Source: Ignatzschineria sp.
GTDB taxonomy: Bacteria; Pseudomonadota; Gammaproteobacteria; Cardiobacteriales; Wohlfahrtiimonadaceae
Direction: 5' to 3'
Assembly: GCA_030150405.1 (NCBI GenBank)
Contig: JASLFU010000017.1
Span: 1 to 26,876, forward strand
Length of the DNA stretch: 26,876 bases
Shown here piece after piece: positions 15,476-23,970 of this stretch (positions within the stretch are counted from its first letter, which is position 1; the number at the start of each line of letters is the position of its first letter). The translations under genes were made by a program, and so were the position numbers. Below the pieces are notes generated by a model. That model was not told where the DNA came from and made no database searches. It worked only from the letters and a program-made list of their open reading frames with translations.

Positions 15476-15545
15476 GAAGCGATAAAATCCTATAAATACG
15501 TTACCCTTTACCTTATTCCCCATTTTCTCTACCCATTTAACCCTT

Positions 15546-15573
15546 CTTAAGAGCGCTCTTAAGATTGTAGAAT
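15546..15573 (+). promoter_or_regulatory. 18-base perfect palindrome with -10 box upstream of fdxA
   Basis: CTTAAGAGCGCTCTTAAG (15546-15563) is a perfect palindrome. TAGAAT (15568-15573) is a plausible -10 box, 27 bases before the fdxA start codon. The palindrome then occupies the -35 to -10 spacer, a placement used by operators of repressors and MerR-type activators. The regulator is unknown. Confidence 0.5.
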
Positions 15574-15600
15574 GATCTATTTCAGATATAAGGAGAATCT

Positions 15601-15924
15601 ATGACCTTTGTTGTGACTGATAACTGCATTCTCTGCAAATATACCGATTGTGTTGAGGTCTGCCCTGTGGATTGTTTTCACGAAGGGCCGAACTTTTTAG
15701 TGATTGACCCTGATGAGTGTATCGATTGCACCCTATGCGAGCCTGAGTGCCCCGCTGGCGCAATTGTAGCCGATGATGATCTTAGCGAGGATCAGATGGT
15801 TTTTCTTGAGCTCAACGCAGAGCTTTCTCGTAAATGGCCTGTTTTAACCGAGCAGAAAGCCCCCCTTGAAGATGCCGAAAAGTGGGATGGCGTGCCCAAT
15901 AAACTACAATATCTTGAAAAGTAG
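15601..15924 (+). CDS. fdxA: 7Fe ferredoxin FdxA ([3Fe-4S][4Fe-4S])
   Basis: A 107-residue soluble electron carrier of the Azotobacter FdI type. Cys9, 12, 17, 21 and 25 (CILCKYTDC, VEVCPVDC) and Cys40, 43, 46 and 50 (CIDCTLCEPECP) match the family spacing. By that family's structure the 3Fe cluster is held by the equivalents of Cys9, 17 and 50, and the 4Fe cluster by Cys21, 40, 43 and 46. The C-terminal about 50-residue helical extension (KWDGVPNKLQYLEK at the end) is also typical. The start has AAGGAGA upstream. It precedes rsgA by 27 bases and is probably cotranscribed with it. Confidence 0.95.
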   Translation: MTFVVTDNCILCKYTDCVEVCPVDCFHEGPNFLVIDPDECIDCTLCEPECPAGAIVADDDLSEDQMVFLELNAELSRKWPVLTEQKAPLEDAEKWDGVPNKLQYLEK

Positions 15925-15951
15925 CCTTTCCCGGATAGTGAATATTTTCTC

Positions 15952-16932
15952 ATGAGCAGACGTTTAACCAAGCAGCAGCAACGTATTTTAGAAGCTAGAA
16001 GACAAGAGCAGCTGAATGCTGATCCCTCTAAAAATATCTTTGAAGGTCGTGTGATTGCTCAACATGGGCAGCATGTTACCTTAGAAGATCGTGATCTCAA
16101 TCTACATAAAGCCTCTGTCCGCCAAAGCTTAGGCTCGATCGTCTGCGGAGATTTTGTCTATTATGCGTTAGAGCAGAATGCCCCGGTGGTGACCACGCGC
16201 CTTCCACGGATGAATGTCTTCTCCCGTCTGGCTTTTGGTGGCAAAGAACGGATCTTAGCGGCCAATATTGATCAGCTCTTTATCGTGATCTGCCCCACCC
16301 CGGAGCCTAGCCCTTCGCTGATTGATCGTTATCTTATTGCTACCGAATATCTTGAGATCCCCACAGCCTTTATCGTCAATAAAAAAGATGAGATTCAATC
16401 CCCCGAGCAATTTGCCTTTCTGCAAGATTATGAAGCGTTAGGATTGCCGGTAGAGTACACCTCGATTTTTGATCCTGAATCGATCAAAGCGCTTCAAAAA
16501 ATTCTACGGGGCAAGACCTCTATTCTCGTTGGGCAATCCGGTGTTGGGAAATCCTCTTTAACCAATGCGCTAATCCCGGAGCTTGAATTGCAGACCCAAA
16601 AAATTAACGCCTCTACCGGGCTTGGCAATCATACCACCTCCACAACTACGCTCTACCATCTCCCGGAAGAGGAGAGTTACCTTATCGATTCCCCCGGAGT
16701 TCGAAGCTTTAATATAGAGCATCTCCCTTTAGAAGCGATTGATGAAGGTTTCCCCGATGTTGCACCTTTAACGCAGCAGTGTAAATTTAGTAACTGCCGA
16801 CATCTACAAGATCCTCACTGCGCTGTGCAGGCAGCGGTTGAAGCGGGCACGCTCTCTACCCGTAGAGTTGAAAGTTACATGCAGATAAAATCGAGTGTGG
16901 AAGCAATGCAAAAACGCCTTAAAAAGCGTTAA
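15952..16932 (+). CDS. rsgA: Ribosome small-subunit-dependent GTPase RsgA
   Basis: A 326-residue circularly permuted GTPase that checks late assembly of the 30S subunit and releases factors such as RbfA. An OB domain occupies about residues 28-88. The G motifs occur in the permuted order G4-G1-G3: NKKD at 143-146, GQSGVGKSS at 194-202 and DSPGV at 246-250. The zinc-binding C-terminal domain has Cys277, Cys282, His284 and Cys290, the exact family spacing. The GNHTTS segment (225-230) is the switch region carrying the His used in catalysis. No strong ribosome binding site is visible, so translation may depend on the upstream fdxA. Confidence 0.96.
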   Translation: MSRRLTKQQQRILEARRQEQLNADPSKNIFEGRVIAQHGQHVTLEDRDLNLHKASVRQSLGSIVCGDFVYYALEQNAPVVTTRLPRMNVFSRLAFGGKERILAANIDQLFIVICPTPEPSPSLIDRYLIATEYLEIPTAFIVNKKDEIQSPEQFAFLQDYEALGLPVEYTSIFDPESIKALQKILRGKTSILVGQSGVGKSSLTNALIPELELQTQKINASTGLGNHTTSTTTLYHLPEEESYLIDSPGVRSFNIEHLPLEAIDEGFPDVAPLTQQCKFSNCRHLQDPHCAVQAAVEAGTLSTRRVESYMQIKSSVEAMQKRLKKR

Positions 16933-17040
16933 TGATGTGGGCTCTCGACCCTTTGCACTAAAGAGGATCTAACCTAGAAGGGAAATAGATTAGAGATAGC
17001 GAATAAGCAGCCCCCGTACGTCTTTACGATGAACTCATTA

Positions 17041-17676
17041 CTAATGACTCTTCTTTGCGGACTCTTCTAAATCCACTTGTTGGGTAATCGTTAAACCTTC
17101 CACCTTCTCTAAGCGCTCTAACAGTGCGGGATAATCACTCTTTCTTACTTCAAGCGTCATCTCACAAAAGAGCCCATAAGCCTCATCTCGCTTAACTGCA
17201 TTAAGATCGTTAATTAAATGATTCACATCATTGGTGACGCTGTAATCAAATTGAAAAGAGACTGGGCAACCGATGGTTTTTAACACCACCTCCGCATTAC
17301 TAAGTGCATTTTTTGCCCCATCTTGATAGGCGGTCACTAACCCCCCCGTTCCTAATTTAATCCCCCCGTAATAACGCACCACAATTACCAAAACATTTGT
17401 AAGCTCGAAGGAGCGAATCTGCCCCAAAATCGGGCGTCCTGCAGTGCCGGAAGGCTCACCATCATCATTAGCTCGGTAATGCTCATAATTCTCACCAATG
17501 ACATAAGCCCAACAGACATGGCGTGCATCATTATATTGTTTACGATACCCCTCAAGCTTCTCCATCGCTTCAGCTTCTGAGCTTACGGGCTCCGCATAAG
17601 AGATAAAGCGGCTGCGCTGAATAACAAATTCATCCTCTGCCCGTGCTCGAATCGTTTTATATTGGTCGCTCTGCAT
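17041..17676 (-). CDS. yigZ: YigZ/IMPACT (UPF0029) family protein
   Basis: A 211-residue protein of the YigZ/IMPACT family, widespread but without a settled biochemical role; eukaryotic IMPACT acts in translational control. The conserved stretches are RSRFISYAEPV, DDGEPSGTAGRPIL (residues about 75-88) and VVRYYGGIKLGTGGLVTAYQ (about 102-121). The C-terminal residues about 140-200 are the ferredoxin-like, EF-G-like domain (DUF1949). Length is normal. It converges with rsgA. Its start lacks a clear ribosome binding site within range; an AAGGA lies 16 bases upstream. Confidence 0.92.
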   Translation of the reverse strand: MQSDQYKTIRARAEDEFVIQRSRFISYAEPVSSEAEAMEKLEGYRKQYNDARHVCWAYVIGENYEHYRANDDGEPSGTAGRPILGQIRSFELTNVLVIVVRYYGGIKLGTGGLVTAYQDGAKNALSNAEVVLKTIGCPVSFQFDYSVTNDVNHLINDLNAVKRDEAYGLFCEMTLEVRKSDYPALLERLEKVEGLTITQQVDLEESAKKSH

Positions 17677-17699
17677 CTTTATATCTGTTCTATCCTTTA

Positions 17700-17738
17700 C
17701 TTAAATCGTTAGCTTAAATGATTAACTTAAATGGTGAA
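17700..17738. repeat. Three imperfect 13-base tandem units upstream of yigZ
   Basis: CTTAAATCGTTAG (17700-17712), CTTAAATGATTAA (17713-17725) and CTTAAATGGTGAA (17726-17738). The array starts 24 bases before the yigZ start codon, inside its leader or promoter. The CTTAAAT half is kept in all three. Confidence 0.7.
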
Positions 17739-17780
17739 AACTTCATAGAGCAGAAGTTCTACATTCGGCGCTCTTCCTAT

Positions 17781-17806
17781 GAAAAAGCCACTCTTTCGAG
17801 TGGCTC
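17781..17806 (-). terminator. Rho-independent terminator of the aminotransferase gene
   Basis: On the minus strand AGCCACTC-GAAA-GAGTGGCT is a perfect eight-pair stem with a GAAA tetraloop, followed by TTTTC. It lies about 97 bases past the stop codon at 17903. Confidence 0.88.
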
Positions 17807-17902
17807 TATTATACAGATACCGATTTAAAAAGAGATCTCCGTAAACCCAATCGCTAGGTAAACTCCTACCTGATCTCTTCTATTTAAGCCTTCCTTTCTC
17901 TT

Positions 17903-19111
17903 TTAAGAATCGGCGCGATATCTCTCAAAGGCGATGGCTAAGCGGCGCCCTGCTTCATCGGCATCCTTCTCACTAATTGTGGCAAAAGAGAGGCGCAAGG
18001 TCTCACTTTTGGGATTTTCCACATAAAAGGCAGAACCCGGCACAAACACCACCTCTGCCTCAATTCCATAGTGAAGAAGTTTTTCCGCACTCATCCCCTT
18101 AGGCAGCTCTGCCCAGAGGAACATCCCCCCTTCGGGAGCGCTAAACTGCAGCTGATCCCCAAGATGTTTTTTAAGAGCATTCATTAACATCTCACAACGC
18201 TCTTCATACGCTCGGGAGATCTCCTCAATGCGCCCAGGTAAACGGCCGCTTTTAAGATAATTTGTCACAATTAATTGCGAAAGCACTGGCGTATGGAGAT
18301 CCACCGATTGCTTACAGATCACTATCTTTTCACAAATGCTTTCCGCCGTAATAATAAAGCCTAAACGTAATCCCGGCACTAATACCTTCGAAAAAGAGGA
18401 GAGATAGACCACATGGGCCTTCTCTTCAGGACTCTTTGCTAAAGCATGGATCGGAGGTACACGCTCACCACTAAAACGGATCTCACCGTAAGGATCATCC
18501 TCAAAGATGACAAAGTTATATTTTACCGCCAGCTCTAAAAGACGCTGACGATTTTCAAGTGGCATAGTTGAGCCTGTAGGGTTAGCAAAAGTTGGCACCA
18601 CATAGAGCGCTTTTACCCGATTTTTTTCAAGATAACGCTCTAACTGATCGACATCGAGCCCCTTCTCCCCGCCCTCAATATCCTTTACAAGTGCGCCAGA
18701 CATCTTAAAACTCTGAATAGCCGCTAAATAGGTGGGGCGCTCAACTAAGATCATATCCCCTTCATTTAAAAAGGTGCGGGAGATAAGATCTAATCCTTGC
18801 TGAGAACCGCTAGTGACCACAATCTCTTCTAAAGAGCTCTGAATGCCTCGATCCTCCACAAGCTTTATAATCTCGGCCTTAAGCTCGGGCTCACCATCGG
18901 TAGTACTATATTGGTATGCCCCCACCTCATTAGAATCGATCACCTCTTTAAGCGCAGCATTAATGCCCTCCATATCGAACATATCCGCCGCCGGAATCCC
19001 CCCCGCAAGGGAGATAATATTGGGCATTTTGCTATATTTTAAAAGATCTCGGACAACCGAGCTTTGTGACCCTTGAATTCGATTTGCGAACAGACTCTCT
19101 AAATTCGCCAT
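17903..19111 (-). CDS. PLP-dependent class I/II aminotransferase (2-aminoadipate/kynurenine type)
   Basis: A 402-residue cytoplasmic aminotransferase of fold type I, in the branch that includes LysN-like 2-aminoadipate transaminases and the C-terminal domain of MocR regulators. The PLP lysine is in SSFSKVLVPGLRLGF. Other signatures are ISLAGGIPAADMF near the N-terminus, TSGSQQGLDLI (phosphate-binding turn), VPTFANPTGSTMP, EDDPYGEIRF and the C-terminal LRLSFA with the carboxylate-binding Arg. The N-terminal SLAGGxP motif and the absence of a helix-turn-helix domain mark a stand-alone enzyme. The amino donor is not predictable with confidence. GAGG lies six bases before the ATG. It is divergent from recC. 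Confidence 0.9.
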   Translation of the reverse strand: MANLESLFANRIQGSQSSVVRDLLKYSKMPNIISLAGGIPAADMFDMEGINAALKEVIDSNEVGAYQYSTTDGEPELKAEIIKLVEDRGIQSSLEEIVVTSGSQQGLDLISRTFLNEGDMILVERPTYLAAIQSFKMSGALVKDIEGGEKGLDVDQLERYLEKNRVKALYVVPTFANPTGSTMPLENRQRLLELAVKYNFVIFEDDPYGEIRFSGERVPPIHALAKSPEEKAHVVYLSSFSKVLVPGLRLGFIITAESICEKIVICKQSVDLHTPVLSQLIVTNYLKSGRLPGRIEEISRAYEERCEMLMNALKKHLGDQLQFSAPEGGMFLWAELPKGMSAEKLLHYGIEAEVVFVPGSAFYVENPKSETLRLSFATISEKDADEAGRRLAIAFERYRADS

Positions 19112-19147
19112 TTTGCGCCTCTTCTCCTACATACCTAATATAATAAT

Positions 19148-19179
19148 GGGCTATGCTTTTAAAATAGCCCGCTTTTAAA
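19148..19179. promoter_or_regulatory. Hairpin and 16-base direct repeat between aminotransferase gene and recC
   Basis: GGGCTAT (19148-19154) pairs with ATAGCCC (19164-19170) around the loop GCTTTTAAA. The same nine bases, GCTTTTAAA, recur at 19171-19179, a 16-base period. It lies 37 bases upstream of the aminotransferase start codon, so it may sit in that gene's leader or operator. Confidence 0.4.
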
Positions 19180-19233
19180 GTTTACATCCCCGAAAATAGA
19201 TGCTTCGGGAGATCGCGTTTTTTACGCCTTATT

Positions 19234-19242
19234 TGTTATACT
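19234..19242 (+). promoter_or_regulatory. Candidate extended -10 promoter of recC
   Basis: TGTTATACT gives an extended -10 element (TGn plus TATACT at 19237-19242), about 80 bases before the recC start. No good -35 box lies at 15-18 bases upstream, which is common for extended -10 promoters. Confidence 0.45.
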
Positions 19243-19321
19243 ACAGTAGCAAAATTTACCCGTCTACATCGCTTTATCTCTCTGTCGGTTTAGAATCTAA
19301 TTATCGGATATTCATTCTGTT

Positions 19322-22300
19322 ATGAGCCTAAATATCTACTACTCCAATCATCTCGATAGCCTGCAATATATCTCGGGGCATATTATTCAAAACTATCCCC
19401 TAGAGAACCCCTTTGAAAAGGAGTATTTCCTTGTTCAAAACTTTGGAATGGCACGCTGGATGCAGATTAAACTCGCCTCTCAGCTCGGGATCTTAACGCA
19501 GGCGGAGTTTCTTCTTCCCTCAAAGATGTTAAGTAATCTCTTAGAGATTCTCTTTGAAGGGAAAAGACCCGAAAAATTAACCTTAGATTCTAAAAAAGAG
19601 GCCTACTTTGAGCACGATTCTGTAGTAAAACTCTCTCAAGATCAGCTCTACTGGCCTTTAGTAAAGATCATTAATGACGAGCGTAAATCAGCCACACCCA
19701 ACCCCCTTTTAACCCCTATTTATGATTATATTCACGCTCCTACTAAAGAGGAGTCCATTAGTAAAATTATGGGGCTGGCTCAGGAATTAGCGGCGATTTT
19801 TGATAAATATATTGTCTATCGTCATGATTGGATTAATGCCTGGAGCGAAGGGAAAGAAGCTCCCCCAGAACCTTTTGAAGATGCTCAGATCCCTAAGAAT
19901 TTTGAAATATGGCAAGCAGAACTCTGGCGCTTACTCTATAACGCCATCGGCAAACCGCTACATTTTGGGAATATTCAGCCTCTTATTCAGGAGCGTTTAA
20001 AGAATCCTAAAATTACTCAAAAACTTCCTAAACGGCTCTTTATTATTGGCTTAAACTCTCTTCCTCCGCTCTTTTTAGAGTTGCTCGCTCAATTCTCCGA
20101 AGTGCTCGATATCCATCTCTTTTTTAATAATCCTTCCCAATATTATTGGGGGGATCTTACTCGAAATGCAGCCTTCCCCCGTATTGAGCTTAAAAACTTT
20201 GAGCGACAAGCCCCAGCAGATTTTGATCCCATCTCCCCTTATGCTCCCAAAAATCCCGATGAACTCTGGCAAAACAGTTATGGTAATCCGCTCCTTGCCT
20301 CCCTTGGGAAAGTTGGCCGAGATCACCTCTACCTTATTCAGCAATATGATGAAGAGCGCTTTGGCTACAATGTAACCGAAGCCTTTGCTGCGCCCGAAGA
20401 GCGCCATCTTTTAGGTAAAATTCAGAGCGAGATCTTCCATCTTCGCCCACTTTCGGAAAGTGAGCCTTACATTCTTGATCCTAAAGATCGCTCCGTGCAG
20501 ATTCATCGAGTCTACAGCCCTATGCGGGAAGTCGAAGCACTTTACGACCAGCTTTTGCACCTCTTTAACCAAGATCCAGAACTCCGCCCAAGCGATATTG
20601 TGGTGATGACCCCTAAGATTGAGGAGTACGCCCCCCTGATTCATGCCCTCTTTGGTAATGCTCCAAAAGAGCGCTATATCCCCTATTCGATCTCTGATGT
20701 TAGCTTAAAAGAGAGTGAGCCTATCTTTGAAGGGATCATCTCCCTTCTCAATCTTCCCGAGAGCCAATTTAAAGCCAATGATCTCATTGCTCTTCTGCAG
20801 ATTCCCGAGATGATGGAGCGCTTTGAGCTTGATGAGCACCAACTTAACCTCATCCGTTTCTGGATACAAGATAGCGATATTCGGCAAGGGCTAGATGGCG
20901 AGCATTTGCAAACACTCCATGCAGAGGAAAAGCCCCATAATCCACAGGATACCCATGGGGAAAAATCCTCCGATTTTGATTGGCATATTAATAGCTGGCG
21001 CTGGGGGCTTGAGCGCATGCTATTAGGCTACGCCACTGCAGAGAGCCCGCTTCTCTATCCCTCTACAGAGAGCAAAAGAGTAGATGCCCTTGCACCCTAC
21101 CCCCATATTGAGGGGCTCGATGCCTTAATTATCGGCAAACTCTGCCATTTTTTAGATCTCTTAGCCAAATGGCATCAACGCCTAAATGGGGCTAAAAAGG
21201 TGGCTGATTGGTGGCCGATATTAGCAGAAATTTGGCACGACTTTTTCCTCCCCACTCCCGAAAATAGTGAAAAACTCGCTTTTGTCCTCCGTTTTTGGCA
21301 AGAGATTTTAGAAGGAGGCATAGGAATTGGATTTAAAGAGGAGATCCCCCTAAAAAATATCGCTTCTCTCTTAGAGTTTAAACTTTTAGAGGAGAAGCCT
21401 GATCAGAACTTTATTCAAGGTAAGGTCACCTTCTGCTCCTTTATCCCCATGCGGGCAATTCCCTTTAAAGTGGTGGCGATGATTGGACTTAATCAAGCGG
21501 ATTTCCCCACAACGGCGAATTATCATAATTTTGATCTTATGCAATACTCCCATCGCCGAGGAGATAGAACTCGCAATAGTGATGATCGCTACCTCTTTTT
21601 AGAGGCGATTATCTCCGCGAAAGAATATCTCTATCTTAGCTATATTGGGCGCTCTATTATCGATAATACGGAGCTTTTCCCGTCGCTTTTAATTGATGAG
21701 TTTTGCCGCTATATTGAAGATCTTGCAACCACACAAGAGGGGGATTCCCCTCTTAAATTGATCACGACCGATCACCCCATGGCGGCCTATAATCCGCAAC
21801 TCTTTCAGCCAGGAACGGCGCTACAAACTTTTCAAAATGAGTGGCTCAATCTTAAAGAGGTCTCCACCCATTATGAGAGCCCCTACTCCCGGGAAAAGTT
21901 GATTCAGCATTTTAATGAATCGCCCGAATTCAAGAATATAAGCGAGATTCATCTTCATGATCTCATTCGTTTTTATGAAGATCCCATCACCTATTTTGCG
22001 CAATTTAGACTCGATATTCGGCTCTTTAATATTGATGATGCCACTTTAGATGATGATGAAGCCTTTATCATTGCCAATGGACTCGATAAATACCAATTCC
22101 ATCACGATATTACGGCTCAAATCTTAACTCACAAAACAGAAACGGGACTGACTCACAGCTCCTCTCTTACCCTTCTTGAGGAGGAGCTCTACCCCCATTA
22201 CCGGCTACAGGGAAAGCTACCTAAATTTGCCTTCTCTAAAATCGCTTGGGATGAGATAACAAAGCTCCCCATTACACTCACCGAGACTCTATTTAATGCA

Positions 22301-22984
22301 GGCTATTCTGATCCGCAATTTATCGATACGCTCTTTCTTCCACCTTTAAAAAGCGAAGAAACGCTCCCCGTTCGAGGTCGTATTCCTGCACCGAATAACG
22401 GAAACAATATTCTGCTCTGGGAGGCTGGAAAACTCAATCATAAGCGACAAGTACGAGCGGCGTTTATTAATCTCTTTTATCACGCCACAAAACCTATAGA
22501 GGAAGAAACCCATGTGGAGACACACCTCTACACTGCGCCCGATAAAGGGCCTGAACCTCTTTTAACCCGCTTTCCCCATTACAGTTCTGCCGAAGCAAAG
22601 GTGATTTTGCTCCATCTTATAGGAGGGTACTTAGAGGGAATTAAAGCTCCCTTCATCGGTACTCCCGAAGCGATTTATGAAGATAAAGGATTTAAACGCG
22701 CCCTCGAAAGCTGCTTAGAGAATCCAAGCCTTGCATCCCTCTTTAATCTCGAAGATAGCCCCGCTACCCCCCCTTGGCAGCACCACAAAATGCATGAGAT
22801 TTTAACAAAAGATCCTGAGCTTTTATCTCAACTTGAGCCTATACGAAACCACTTAAATAAGGTAGAATCCCTGTTTGGAAAGCGCGAAATTGAGCGTCGC
22901 CTTTTCCCCAATATTGGGCCGCAGGAATCATTTGCTTATCTCCTTTTTTATCATCACTATCTAACACTTTTAATAGCACAATGA
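19322..22984 (+). CDS. recC: Exodeoxyribonuclease V subunit RecC
   Basis: A 1220-residue protein, somewhat longer than the enterobacterial RecC (about 1120). RecC is the non-motor subunit of RecBCD, which processes double-strand breaks, and it recognises Chi. The N-terminus has VQNFGMARWMQIKLASQLGI. Near residue 700 lies the most diagnostic block (TFCSFIPMRAIPFKVVAMIG, then GDRTRNSDDRYLFLEAIISA, then YLSYIGRSIIDN). A catalytically dead nuclease-like domain is expected in the C-terminal third. The ATG lacks a clear Shine-Dalgarno sequence. The stop codon overlaps the next gene (ATGA). recB, recD and the often adjacent ptrA are absent here, so the partner subunits must lie elsewhere. Confidence 0.95.
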   Translation: MSLNIYYSNHLDSLQYISGHIIQNYPLENPFEKEYFLVQNFGMARWMQIKLASQLGILTQAEFLLPSKMLSNLLEILFEGKRPEKLTLDSKKEAYFEHDSVVKLSQDQLYWPLVKIINDERKSATPNPLLTPIYDYIHAPTKEESISKIMGLAQELAAIFDKYIVYRHDWINAWSEGKEAPPEPFEDAQIPKNFEIWQAELWRLLYNAIGKPLHFGNIQPLIQERLKNPKITQKLPKRLFIIGLNSLPPLFLELLAQFSEVLDIHLFFNNPSQYYWGDLTRNAAFPRIELKNFERQAPADFDPISPYAPKNPDELWQNSYGNPLLASLGKVGRDHLYLIQQYDEERFGYNVTEAFAAPEERHLLGKIQSEIFHLRPLSESEPYILDPKDRSVQIHRVYSPMREVEALYDQLLHLFNQDPELRPSDIVVMTPKIEEYAPLIHALFGNAPKERYIPYSISDVSLKESEPIFEGIISLLNLPESQFKANDLIALLQIPEMMERFELDEHQLNLIRFWIQDSDIRQGLDGEHLQTLHAEEKPHNPQDTHGEKSSDFDWHINSWRWGLERMLLGYATAESPLLYPSTESKRVDALAPYPHIEGLDALIIGKLCHFLDLLAKWHQRLNGAKKVADWWPILAEIWHDFFLPTPENSEKLAFVLRFWQEILEGGIGIGFKEEIPLKNIASLLEFKLLEEKPDQNFIQGKVTFCSFIPMRAIPFKVVAMIGLNQADFPTTANYHNFDLMQYSHRRGDRTRNSDDRYLFLEAIISAKEYLYLSYIGRSIIDNTELFPSLLIDEFCRYIEDLATTQEGDSPLKLITTDHPMAAYNPQLFQPGTALQTFQNEWLNLKEVSTHYESPYSREKLIQHFNESPEFKNISEIHLHDLIRFYEDPITYFAQFRLDIRLFNIDDATLDDDEAFIIANGLDKYQFHHDITAQILTHKTETGLTHSSSLTLLEEELYPHYRLQGKLPKFAFSKIAWDEITKLPITLTETLFNAGYSDPQFIDTLFLPPLKSEETLPVRGRIPAPNNGNNILLWEAGKLNHKRQVRAAFINLFYHATKPIEEETHVETHLYTAPDKGPEPLLTRFPHYSSAEAKVILLHLIGGYLEGIKAPFIGTPEAIYEDKGFKRALESCLENPSLASLFNLEDSPATPPWQHHKMHEILTKDPELLSQLEPIRNHLNKVESLFGKREIERRLFPNIGPQESFAYLLFYHHYLTLLIAQ

Positions 22985-23850
22985 CACAAGAGAAGAGTAA
23001 TTTTTTCAAAGAGATTCGTCATCGACATCCCCTTAGGAATTATGATTACGATGGCATTACTGGCGTCTGGCTTCGGCTCCCCTACAAAATTCATCTCCTT
23101 ATTGGTCTTCTCTCGCTTCCTATAATCTACTGGGCGCTCCCCAATATTCCCTTTAGAAATGCAGGCGTGCGCTACTTCTTTTACGATTACCGACTCCACT
23201 TAATGATCGCAGCCACTATTTTTTGTCTAAGTTCTGCGCTCCTTAGTCTACTGAAACGGTTACAAGTTCAAGGAAGTGTGCGTCCATTGCAACAAAATGA
23301 GCCTCAGGTCCACCCTAATCCTCTACTCTCTTTTAAACGGCGCCCGGCACAAGTACAGCCAAAAGGTGAAGGAAAAAGGATTCCCAGTAATATTCCCCCA
23401 AAAAGCGCTCCCTCTAAACCCAAAAAATCTCAAGTTATTCCTAAAGTAAAGACAGAAATCTCTAAAAAGAGCACAAAAACAGACGCAAAAGCGCAGCCCA
23501 ATCGCTCACCAAAGAGTGAGAAAGCAAAGGCGGCTAATAATGATAATGCTGCCCCAAAAAAGAAAAGCAGCAGTGTAAAGAGCCATTCTGTAGCTCCACA
23601 GGCTAAAGAAAGAAGAGCAAAAACAGCAGAAAAGGACGCCGCTCAACCTAAAACAGAAGTCGCCCTAGCAAAGTCAGAGAGGCCATCTGTAGCAAAATCC
23701 ACTTCTAAAGCTGCGGTTAAAACCTCTTCAAAGCCAGCGGCGAAGAAAGTTCGCTCAAAAACAAAATCCACCTCTAAAAAACGTGCGAAAAGCTCGCAAA
23801 AAGTGGCTAAAAAGAGCGCTCCCCAAGAACAGCTTAAATTAGATCTATAA
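22981..23850 (+). CDS. Unknown two-helix membrane protein with histone-H1-like basic tail and C-terminal QLKLDL
   Basis: A 289-residue protein whose ATG overlaps the recC stop codon, implying translational coupling. Residues 35-53 and 72-90 are membrane helices with basic flanks (RLPYK before, LKRL after), predicting both ends in the cytoplasm. Residues about 100-283 are a disordered tail rich in Lys, Ala, Ser and Pro (KKSTKTDAKAQ, AAKKVRSKTKS), like histone-H1-type and AlgP-type tails that bind nucleic acid through charge. The last six residues, 284-289, are QLKLDL, matching the QLxLxL hexapeptide by which proteins such as Hda bind the beta sliding clamp. I recognise no family for the N-terminal domain. 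Tethering DNA, or the clamp, to the membrane is inference only. No terminator separates it from rapZ. Confidence 0.8.
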   Translation: MTQEKSNFFKEIRHRHPLRNYDYDGITGVWLRLPYKIHLLIGLLSLPIIYWALPNIPFRNAGVRYFFYDYRLHLMIAATIFCLSSALLSLLKRLQVQGSVRPLQQNEPQVHPNPLLSFKRRPAQVQPKGEGKRIPSNIPPKSAPSKPKKSQVIPKVKTEISKKSTKTDAKAQPNRSPKSEKAKAANNDNAAPKKKSSSVKSHSVAPQAKERRAKTAEKDAAQPKTEVALAKSERPSVAKSTSKAAVKTSSKPAAKKVRSKTKSTSKKRAKSSQKVAKKSAPQEQLKLDL

Positions 23851-23857
23851 TTAGGCC

Positions 23858-23863
23858 TATAAT
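23858..23863 (+). promoter_or_regulatory. Candidate -10 box upstream of rapZ
   Basis: A perfect TATAAT lies just after the preceding stop codon. The -35 position, 18 bases upstream (TTAAAT), is poor and would fall inside the preceding coding region. A start near 23870 would give a leader of about 100 bases, including a small AGGCG/CGCCT hairpin around 23908-23922. Confidence 0.35.
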
Positions 23864-23970
23864 GGATTGAGTGATTAAAAATTTAACAGTTTGCGATTTT
23901 CGAAAAATAGGCGCATACCGCCTCACTTCACGCTTAACCATGCAAGGATATCGAAGACGATAAAATCAAG

